From assembly GCA_019114015.1 (NCBI GenBank), contig DXGG01000219.1, forward strand, positions 1-8,775: a stretch of 8,775 bases of DNA, read 5' to 3'. The notes beneath the pieces were generated by a model that saw nothing but the letters and a program-made list of their open reading frames with translations, did not search any database and was not told where the DNA came from. The stretch is from Candidatus Onthomorpha intestinigallinarum. GTDB taxonomy: Bacteria > Bacteroidota > Bacteroidia > Bacteroidales > P3. Position numbers and translations under genes: made by a program. Positions 1-6,258 of this stretch are shown here, piece after piece (within the stretch, counting starts at the first letter, position 1; each line of letters begins with the position of its first letter).

Positions 1-11
1 CGATTTATTAT

Positions 12-19
12 TACCTTTG
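12..19 (+). promoter_or_regulatory. Probable Bacteroidota -7 promoter element of the mpl cluster
   Basis: The sequence TACCTTTG matches the TAnnTTTG -7 consensus used by the primary sigma factor of Bacteroidota. It lies 22 bases before the mpl ATG, so transcription would start near base 24-27 and leave a 5' leader of only about 15-18 bases. The matching -33 TTTG-like element would fall upstream of the window and cannot be checked. The position directly ahead of a two-gene cluster supports the call. The element is short and could occur by chance. Confidence 0.5.
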
Positions 20-41
20 TAGAACAAACTTAATTAATGAT

Positions 42-1397
42 ATGAAGGTACATTTTATAGCAATAGGCGGAAGTGCAATGCACAACCTTGCCATTGCCCT
101 CAAGCTTAAAGGGTGTTCGGTCAGCGGTTCGGACGACGAGATATTCGAACCCGCAAGGTCCCGTCTGAAAAAATATTCCCTGTTGCCCGAACAGATATCG
201 TGGCATCCCGAAAAACTGGACAATTCCATTGACGCCGTAATACTCGGCATGCACGCGAAAAACGACAATCCCGAACTGTTGCGGGCAAAGGAACTGGGCC
301 TTAAGATTTATTCCTATCCAGAATTCCTGTACCGCATGAGCAAGGACAAGACAAGGATAGTGGTCGGCGGAAGTCACGGCAAGACAACCATAACGGCCAT
401 GATACTGCATGCGATGAAGACCCTTGACAAGGACACCGACTACATGGTCGGAGCGCAACTGGAAGGATTCGAGGTAATGGTAAGAATGAGCGACGAGGCC
501 GAATACATGGTTTTGGAAGGAGACGAATACCTCAGCTCGGTTCTGGATCCCAGACCCAAGTTTCACCTTTACAAGCCAAACGTTGCAATAATCAACGGAA
601 TAGCATGGGACCATATAAATGTCTTCCCCACATTCGACAAATATGTAGAGCAATTCAAACTGTTTGCCGACAAGATAGAGCCGAACGGAGTACTGCTGTA
701 TTATGAAGGAGACGAAAACGCAAGACGCATAGGCCTGAATGCATGCAAAGACATAAGAGCCAAAGGTTACGGAGCGTTGCCGTGCAGGACGGAAAACGGC
801 AGAAGCATTGTGCAATGGAAAGGCATGGAATATGTCATGAGGATTTTCGGACAACACAACCTCATAAACCTCAACGCCGCCATGCTTGCATGCGAACAAA
901 CCGGCATTGACAACGGAGACTTTCTGCAAACGATGACAAGCTTTTCGGGAGCGTCGAAACGTCTCGAAGCCATAAAGATTACGGACACGCAGGCCTTCTA
1001 TTCGGACTTCGCGCACTCGCCCTCGAAACTGAAGGCAACATGCGAGGCGGTGAAAAAACAATATCCCTCACGCAGACTGGTTGCCTGTCTGGAGCTGCAC
1101 ACGTTCAGTTCTCTTACTAAAGAGTTCCTCGTTCAATACAAAAACTGTATGGACAGCACGGACTGCGCGGCCGTTTACTACAACCGACATGCCATAGAGT
1201 TGAAACGTCTGCCCGACCTGAGCGAAGAGGCGGTCTATGAGGCATTCGGCAAAAAGGATCTCAAGGTTCTTACCGATATTGAAGCGGTCAAAGAGTTCAT
1301 ATTGACCAATACGGACAAGAACAGCAACGTTCTGATGATGAGTTCGAGCAATTTTGGAGGACTCGATCTGAAGGAACTTGCCCAAAACGTAATGTAA
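42..1397 (+). CDS. mpl: UDP-N-acetylmuramate:L-alanyl-gamma-D-glutamyl-meso-diaminopimelate ligase (murein tripeptide ligase)
   Basis: This is a cytoplasmic ATP-dependent Mur ligase of 451 residues. The Mpl family joins recycled murein tripeptide to UDP-MurNAc, bypassing MurC, MurD and MurE. Visible features in order are an N-terminal Rossmann motif (FIAIGGSAMHNLA, residues 5-17), the Mur-ligase P-loop GSHGKTT (110-116), EGDEYLSS (159-166), WDHINVFPT (189-197), GQHNLINLNAAML (270-282), SDFAHSPSKLKAT (321-333, the Mpl/MurC 'DFAHxP' region) and MSSSNFGGL near the C terminus (433-441). The short N-terminal domain and the SSSNFGG ending favour Mpl over MurC. The ATG at 42 starts exactly at the family's N-terminal beta strand. 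There is no clear Shine-Dalgarno, as is usual in this phylum. It is followed after 24 bases by a DUF2027-Smr gene on the same strand. MurC is the main alternative and I consider it unlikely. Confidence 0.9.
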   Translation: MKVHFIAIGGSAMHNLAIALKLKGCSVSGSDDEIFEPARSRLKKYSLLPEQISWHPEKLDNSIDAVILGMHAKNDNPELLRAKELGLKIYSYPEFLYRMSKDKTRIVVGGSHGKTTITAMILHAMKTLDKDTDYMVGAQLEGFEVMVRMSDEAEYMVLEGDEYLSSVLDPRPKFHLYKPNVAIINGIAWDHINVFPTFDKYVEQFKLFADKIEPNGVLLYYEGDENARRIGLNACKDIRAKGYGALPCRTENGRSIVQWKGMEYVMRIFGQHNLINLNAAMLACEQTGIDNGDFLQTMTSFSGASKRLEAIKITDTQAFYSDFAHSPSKLKATCEAVKKQYPSRRLVACLELHTFSSLTKEFLVQYKNCMDSTDCAAVYYNRHAIELKRLPDLSEEAVYEAFGKKDLKVLTDIEAVKEFILTNTDKNSNVLMMSSSNFGGLDLKELAQNVM

Positions 1398-1421
1398 CAT
1401 ATATAATAAGGTATATAAGAT

Positions 1422-2513
1422 ATGGGAAAATTCAAGGTAGGCGACAGAGTCAAGTTTCTTAGCAGCACGGGAGGGGGAATAATACGCTCTTTCAGTGCGA
1501 CGAACGTTGCCAATGTGGAAATGGAGGACGGATTCGAGGTTCCGACACTTGTCAATGACCTCGTTCTGGATGCTTGCGAAGACAAGGCGGGAGCTTTTTT
1601 CTGTTCCAAACCGCAGGAAAGAGGAAAAGACGAGACGGAACAAAAAGAAAACACAACAGAGGAAAGTTTCCATGCCTCTTATCTCGGCCACAAGGCAAAG
1701 GAAATGGCCGCAGGCGTTTATCTTTGCTTCGTTCCCCACGACCAAAGGTGGCTGGTATACGGTGACATGGACGTTTGGATGGTCAACAACACCGATCACA
1801 GGTGCATATATTCCATATTGTTGCTCGAAGAGCGAAACGGATTCGTTTCAGAGGACTACGGAACTCTTGAAGCAAGACAGAAACAAACGATATGCACCAT
1901 AACAAGGGATGAATGCGACAAATGGACAAAGGGAGTGGTGCAGATACTGTTCCACGACGACATGTCGGACTGCGTAATGATGCCGGTTAACTGCAGACTC
2001 AAGATAAGGACAGACAAGTTCTACAAGGAGGGTTGTTTTGTTCCAACCGCTTTCTTTCAGGAAAAGGTACTGACCATACCGGTATGCGATGAACAGGAGA
2101 TGAACGTATTTCTGCGTGCCACAACATCGGAAGCAAAAGACAAGGATGAAGAAGAGCCGAAACAGGTGTTGAAGGTAGCCCGGAAAAACTACACCAATAC
2201 ATTTTTGGATGCCTACATGACCGATTCAAGTTGTGCCGAGGTGGATCTGCACATAGGAGAACTGGTGGAGGACTATTATCTGCTTGAACCTGAACAGATG
2301 CTCAGGATACAGCTCAATCATGCGGAAAGATGCCTTAATGAAGCCATAATACAAGGGTTGAAAAAAGTGATATTCATTCACGGCATAGGTCAGGGCGTAT
2401 TGAAGAACGAACTGAAGAAAATGCTGGACAAATATGACAATCTTCACTATTTCGACGCCTCTATAATGAAATACGGTGCGGGTGCCACGGAAGTGTATCT
2501 GGGCAAGGGGTAA
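1422..2513 (+). CDS. DUF2027 and Smr domain protein
   Basis: A soluble protein of 363 residues with no signal peptide or membrane segment. The N terminus (about 1-50, starting MGKFKVGDRVKFLSS) looks like a small beta-barrel, KOW- or SH3-like. An acidic, low-complexity linker follows (about 64-82). The middle region (about 90-232) matches what I know as DUF2027. A second charged linker (about 235-250) leads to a C-terminal Smr domain (about 272-363) with the expected VDLHI (274-278) and HGIGQGVLK (320-328) motifs. Smr domains, as in MutS2, bind or cut nucleic acid, and in several proteins act on RNA or stalled ribosomes. The role of DUF2027 is unknown to me. An AAGG at 1408-1411 lies 10 bases before the ATG and is a plausible ribosome binding site. 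The gene is probably co-transcribed with mpl. The domain call is firm; the function is not known. Confidence 0.88.
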   Translation: MGKFKVGDRVKFLSSTGGGIIRSFSATNVANVEMEDGFEVPTLVNDLVLDACEDKAGAFFCSKPQERGKDETEQKENTTEESFHASYLGHKAKEMAAGVYLCFVPHDQRWLVYGDMDVWMVNNTDHRCIYSILLLEERNGFVSEDYGTLEARQKQTICTITRDECDKWTKGVVQILFHDDMSDCVMMPVNCRLKIRTDKFYKEGCFVPTAFFQEKVLTIPVCDEQEMNVFLRATTSEAKDKDEEEPKQVLKVARKNYTNTFLDAYMTDSSCAEVDLHIGELVEDYYLLEPEQMLRIQLNHAERCLNEAIIQGLKKVIFIHGIGQGVLKNELKKMLDKYDNLHYFDASIMKYGAGATEVYLGKG

Positions 2514-2516
2514 GAA

Positions 2517-3584
2517 TCAGACCTTCTTTTTCTTTCTGTCAATTACCCTTTTGGTCCAGTATGGCAGAACGAGCAATCCCAATATGATGTAGGGATAATA
2601 GGTAAATCCTCTCCAAACAAGAGCAATGGCGGCATGCGTTCCTTCTTTCATGAATTCGCCTATGAACAGAGGGAATGCGAATTCGGCTATGCCGCTACTG
2701 CCCGGAGTGGGTGAAATGCAGAGAACTATCCACATGATGAGCTGACGGGCATAGACCAGAAGATGATCGGACACGGGCGAAAAGGCAAGCAGTATGAAGT
2801 TGAGCACAACGAAACGTGAAGTCCATGAAAGCACCGTACACAAATAGGCCTTGATCCAAAACAACGGGCCTTTTCCCTTGAACTCGACAGAGGAAGTGAC
2901 AATGTCATCCCCCATTTTTTCCATTTTGTTCTTCCAGCGTCTGAAAGGTTTTCTTGAGGCCATATTGTAAAGGAGTCTTCTGAATCCCTTGGGAAAAAAG
3001 AAAATGGCCACAAGAATTATTACCGTAAGAAGACACATGAATCCATAGCCGAGGAAAAACACCTGCACCTCTCCGAACTGAGAACCGAAGACATTGAACC
3101 TGAAATCGGTATGGAAAGCGGAGCTTACGCCTACGGCCAATATGGTCAAGGGAGCAATGACTATGTAAAACAATTCGTCCAACAGGGCAGTTATCATTAC
3201 TATAGCCGTACTGCGTCCCACGGGTATTCCTTCAAGAGAGACAATGAAAAAGGCCAATGCGGAACCTCCTACTACTGAAGGAGTGATTGCGGAACCGAAT
3301 TCCCACAACATGATGACTTGAAAAGACTGTTTCCAACTGAGTTGTTTATCGGAAAGCAGACGTATTCTGTACATATACATCAAGTCGCGCATAATACCGC
3401 AACAGACGGCCAGAAGCAGATACATGCTTGCCTGCCACGTCCATGAACGTACTATCTGCAACAGTACGTCGCTGTCCTGACGCATGTCCTTGTATACAAG
3501 CCAAACCGCAACCCCTATACCTATGACAAGGGGAAGCAGTATTCTTTTAACGCTGAACAGTTTAAGCGGATTATTCTCTTTCAT
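2517..3584 (-). CDS. Multi-pass membrane protein, lysylphosphatidylglycerol synthase TM / flippase-like family (UPF0104)
   Basis: An integral membrane protein of 355 residues with about seven or eight hydrophobic segments (roughly 13-31, 52-68, 88-118, 124-152, 172-197, 240-268, 276-294, 318-343) and basic ends (KRVIDRKKKKV). The motif SPTPGSSGIAEFAF (291-304) is the signature PTPGxxGxxE region of this family, and ITPSVVGGSALAF (100-112) is another conserved stretch. The family resembles the membrane half of MprF and the C-terminal part of some DPM1-type glycosyltransferases. It is thought to act on lipids or lipid-linked sugars, but the substrate here is unknown and no MprF synthase domain is present. 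The ATG overlaps the end of the mscS gene by 14 bases in another frame, suggesting translational coupling. A GGTGG-like sequence about 10 bases ahead may act as ribosome binding site. It is the last gene of the - strand operon. Confidence 0.85.
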   Translation of the reverse strand: MKENNPLKLFSVKRILLPLVIGIGVAVWLVYKDMRQDSDVLLQIVRSWTWQASMYLLLAVCCGIMRDLMYMYRIRLLSDKQLSWKQSFQVIMLWEFGSAITPSVVGGSALAFFIVSLEGIPVGRSTAIVMITALLDELFYIVIAPLTILAVGVSSAFHTDFRFNVFGSQFGEVQVFFLGYGFMCLLTVIILVAIFFFPKGFRRLLYNMASRKPFRRWKNKMEKMGDDIVTSSVEFKGKGPLFWIKAYLCTVLSWTSRFVVLNFILLAFSPVSDHLLVYARQLIMWIVLCISPTPGSSGIAEFAFPLFIGEFMKEGTHAAIALVWRGFTYYPYIILGLLVLPYWTKRVIDRKKKKV

Positions 3585-4413
3585 TCTGTTTATCCACCAC
3601 GTTTATCTTGGAATAAGGCAGTTGGACGTCGGCTTCGACCAAGAAATCATAGACCTTTTTGTTCATGTCGGCCAATACATCCCAGTAATCGTCATTTGTA
3701 CACCAGAAACGCAGGTCAAGACTTACGGAAAGATTGGAAATAGTGGCTATAACCTTGGGTTCAGGGTCTGCAAACACCCTTTTGTCCTGTTTTGCCAACT
3801 CAACAATCTTAGGGTTAAGGGCATTCAAGTCAACGCCATGGCCCAGATTGAAGACAATATCTATTCTTCTCGTATCCATTCGGGAATAGTTTATAAGGCT
3901 TGTTGAAGACAAGGCCCCGTTAGGTATTATCACCACCTTGTTGTCTACCGTTACCAGCGTGGTATGAAATATGAGTATGCTTTTTACCGTACCTTCGTAT
4001 CCCTGAGTGGCTATGTAATCCCCTACCTTGAAAGGTCGCAAGACCAAAAGCACTACACCTCCGGCAACATTTTGAAGTGTGCCGCTCAAAGCCAGACCTA
4101 TTGCCACTCCGGCCGAAGCTATGATGGCGGTAAACTGCGTCATTGCCACTCCAAGATAGCCTATAACGGTAAGAACCAACAATATCTTCAATCCTATCGA
4201 GACGATGGAAAGCAGAAACGGTCTGAGAGATATGTCAACATTACGTCTTTCGAAAATCTTCTTCAACCTGCCGCAAAGAAATTTTATCAGGCGGAAGCCG
4301 ACATAAAGGATAATACATGCAATTATAAGTTTGGGACCGTACTTGAAGAAAACATCCTTAATGAAGGAAAGAATATCAGTCCACGTAATCACACTTGCAC
4401 TCATCAAATTCAT
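3571..4413 (-). CDS. mscS: Small-conductance mechanosensitive channel, MscS family
   Basis: An inner-membrane channel of 280 residues, almost the same size as E. coli MscS (286), that releases solutes on osmotic downshock. Three N-terminal membrane helices are visible (about 27-48, 64-86 and 92-127). The third carries the Gly/Ala-rich pore signature, with AGVAIGLALSGTLQNVAGG at 101-119, then LRPFKVGDYI (125-134). The beta domain contains VIIPNGALSS (161-170), equivalent to the conserved IPN motif. The C-terminal alpha/beta domain ends in LPYSKINVV (265-273). A second Met at residue 4 is a possible start; the first is used here, 17 bases after the hflX stop. No strong Shine-Dalgarno is visible. 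It lies between hflX and the flippase-like gene, which it overlaps. Family assignment is secure. Conductance and gating class cannot be read from sequence. Confidence 0.93.
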   Translation of the reverse strand: MNLMSASVITWTDILSFIKDVFFKYGPKLIIACIILYVGFRLIKFLCGRLKKIFERRNVDISLRPFLLSIVSIGLKILLVLTVIGYLGVAMTQFTAIIASAGVAIGLALSGTLQNVAGGVVLLVLRPFKVGDYIATQGYEGTVKSILIFHTTLVTVDNKVVIIPNGALSSTSLINYSRMDTRRIDIVFNLGHGVDLNALNPKIVELAKQDKRVFADPEPKVIATISNLSVSLDLRFWCTNDDYWDVLADMNKKVYDFLVEADVQLPYSKINVVDKQNERE

Positions 4414-4430
4414 AACATCTGAAATTTATT

Positions 4431-5621
4431 TCAATACAAAAAATTGTTATACGGATATCTCACTGCGTGAATCGTCTTCACATTGTCATATATCAGGCGT
4501 TTGAGTTCATCAATATTCATTTTGTTTTTGGCTGATATGAAACAGACACTGTTGTTCATCTTGGCCAAATAAGTATGTTTCAATTCATCCAACGTACGGT
4601 TTTCTTTCAGTTTTGGAGTAAGGTCATCGGCCTCTTTTTCAACGTAAGTGTATGCATCAACTTTATTAAACAGAACTATTACCGGCTTATCCTCAGCCTT
4701 TATTTCATAAAGAGTTCTGTTGACAACCTCCATCTGTTCCTCAAAATTGGGATGTGATATATCGACAACATGTATCAGCAAATCGGATTCACGTACCTCG
4801 TCAAGAGTTGACTTGAAGCTTTCCACCAGACCGTGAGGCAGTTTGCGGATAAAACCTACCGTATCAGTCAAAAGAAAAGGAAGATTTTCTATCACAACTT
4901 TCCTGACCGTGGTATCCAAAGTGGCGAAAAGCTTGTCCTCCGCAAATACATCGCTTTTCGAAAGCAGATTCATCAGAGTACTCTTACCTACATTGGTATA
5001 GCCCACAAGCGCGACCCTTACCAATGATTCGCGGTTCTTTCTTTGAACCGTCTTCTGCTTGTCTATGTCCGCAAGCTTCTCCTTAAGCAGGGATATCTTT
5101 GAAAGGATTATCCTTCGGTCGGTTTCTATCTGCGTTTCCCCCACTCCTCTCATCGTCAGACCCGCTCCTCCTCTCTGTCTGTCCAAGTGGGTCCACATCC
5201 TTGTCAGTCGCGGAAGCAGATACTGGTATTGGGCCAAGGCCACCTGCGTTCTTGAATGCGCCGTCCTCGCCCTTTGAGCGAATATGTTCAATATCAATCC
5301 CGTACGATCCAATACGTGACATCCGAGGAATTTTTCCACATTACGTGCCTGCGAAGGCGAAAGTTCGTCATCGAAAACGACCCATTCTATCTCATTCTCT
5401 TTAATATAGTCCCTTATCTGTTCCAATTTGCCGCTACCGACAAACGTCCTCGGGTCCTTGAACTGAAGTTTCTGGGTAAAGCGTTTTTCAACCCTTCCCC
5501 CCGCAGTGTCTATAAGGAATGCCAACTCGTCAAGATATTCCTCTGTCTTGTCGTCACTCACCTCAGGTGTAGTAATTCCGACCGTCACACACCTGTCCGG
5601 TTCAACAGAATAGTCTATCAT
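4431..5621 (-). CDS. hflX: GTPase HflX, ribosome-dissociating stress factor
   Basis: A cytoplasmic GTPase of 396 residues. HflX binds 50S and 70S ribosomes and splits stalled or stress-arrested ribosomes. The N-terminal HflX domain (about 10-150) includes FVGSGKLEQI (60-69) and VFDDELSPSQARN (82-94). The hallmark glycine-rich linker GGAGLTMRGVGETQIETDRR is at 151-170, followed by a helical segment. The G domain shows G1 GYTNVGKST (207-215), switch I TLDTT (234-238), G3 DTVGF (253-257), G4 NKVD (319-322) and G5 SAK (363-365). All nucleotide-binding motifs are intact. The C-terminal tail is short, as in many HflX proteins outside the enterobacteria. The ATG lies 5 bases after the ribE stop, with a GGG overlapping that stop as a weak ribosome binding site, so co-transcription with ribE is likely. 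It is not next to hfq, hflK or hflC as in E. coli. Confidence 0.96.
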   Translation of the reverse strand: MIDYSVEPDRCVTVGITTPEVSDDKTEEYLDELAFLIDTAGGRVEKRFTQKLQFKDPRTFVGSGKLEQIRDYIKENEIEWVVFDDELSPSQARNVEKFLGCHVLDRTGLILNIFAQRARTAHSRTQVALAQYQYLLPRLTRMWTHLDRQRGGAGLTMRGVGETQIETDRRIILSKISLLKEKLADIDKQKTVQRKNRESLVRVALVGYTNVGKSTLMNLLSKSDVFAEDKLFATLDTTVRKVVIENLPFLLTDTVGFIRKLPHGLVESFKSTLDEVRESDLLIHVVDISHPNFEEQMEVVNRTLYEIKAEDKPVIVLFNKVDAYTYVEKEADDLTPKLKENRTLDELKHTYLAKMNNSVCFISAKNKMNIDELKRLIYDNVKTIHAVRYPYNNFLY

Positions 5622-5626
5622 ATACC

Positions 5627-6229
5627 CTATTTGGCCTGATACTGCTCCAACAACCTCTGTACATACTTGCCGAACACGTCAAACTCTATGTTGACAACCG
5701 TTCCGACAACGAAATTGTGAAAATTGGTATGAGCGTACGTATAAGGTATTATGGAGACGGAAAACATCCCTTTGCCGCTGTCAACAACCGTAAGGCTCAC
5801 TCCGTTGACCGAAATGGAACCTTTGGGAACGGTTATGTTGTCCTCCGAATGAGAATACTCGAAAAAGTATCTCCATGAACCGTTCTCGTCGATTATCCTT
5901 GTGCATACGGCCGTCCGGTCAACATGACCCTGAACTATATGTCCGTCAAACCTGCCATCCATACGCATGGAACGCTCAATGTTAACCTCGGTGCCCATCT
6001 TCCAGGTGCCAAGATTGGTCTTGTCCATCGTTTCCTTCATCGCTGTCACCGTATATCTGTTTTTCTCCCTGTCCAAAGCGACAACCGTCAAACAGCATCC
6101 GTCATGAGCCAACGACTGGTCTATCTTCAACTCGCCGGCTATCGGACTGCAAAGAGTGAAATGATAATTCGTTCCCTCCTGCTCTATCTTCTCCACTACG
6201 GATATTTGTTCTATTATGCCTGTAAACAT
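5627..6229 (-). CDS. ribE: Riboflavin synthase, alpha chain
   Basis: This cytoplasmic enzyme dismutates two 6,7-dimethyl-8-ribityllumazine molecules to riboflavin plus a pyrimidinedione, the last step of riboflavin synthesis. The protein has 200 residues, normal for the family. It starts with the diagnostic MFTGIIE and has the expected tandem lumazine-binding barrels (about 1-88 and 97-186). Visible motifs are DGCCLTVV (43-50), MKETMDKTNLG (64-74), GHIVQGHVD (96-104), VNGVSLTVV (141-149) and IEFDVFGKYVQRLL (181-194). I chose the ATG at 6229 rather than an in-frame TTG eight codons upstream because MFTGII is the conserved N terminus. No FMN riboswitch and no other rib gene is visible, so flavin-responsive control is not evident. 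It lies 29 bases downstream of the peptidase gene and 5 bases before hflX. The gene is also called ribC or ribB in some species. Confidence 0.95.
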   Translation of the reverse strand: MFTGIIEQISVVEKIEQEGTNYHFTLCSPIAGELKIDQSLAHDGCCLTVVALDREKNRYTVTAMKETMDKTNLGTWKMGTEVNIERSMRMDGRFDGHIVQGHVDRTAVCTRIIDENGSWRYFFEYSHSEDNITVPKGSISVNGVSLTVVDSGKGMFSVSIIPYTYAHTNFHNFVVGTVVNIEFDVFGKYVQRLLEQYQAK

Positions 6230-6258
6230 ATTCTCTATTTTAATCGTTTCCAATATTC

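Noticed and set aside
30..1061. 343-codon open frame on the - strand opposite mpl
   Set aside because: The same register effect applies: mpl avoids TTA, CTA and TCA until a TCA Ser codon at 1068-1070. The peptide shows no family features, while mpl is unmistakable.
1719..1726. TATCTTTG, a perfect -7 consensus inside the DUF2027-Smr gene
   Set aside because: It encodes part of Val-Tyr-Leu-Cys within the conserved protein, has no TTTG-like -33 partner at the right distance, and no gene starts shortly downstream on that strand.
5700..5800. Unusual IIPYTYAHTNF in riboflavin synthase instead of the more common IP-H/E-T pattern
   Set aside because: From memory, relatives in the Bacteroidota share this variant, and the other active-site motifs are intact, so it looks like lineage variation rather than loss of function.
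6230..6253. TTG-started N-terminal extension of riboflavin synthase by eight residues
   Set aside because: The conserved family N terminus MFTGII begins at the ATG at 6229, and the extension has no homologous counterpart that I know of.
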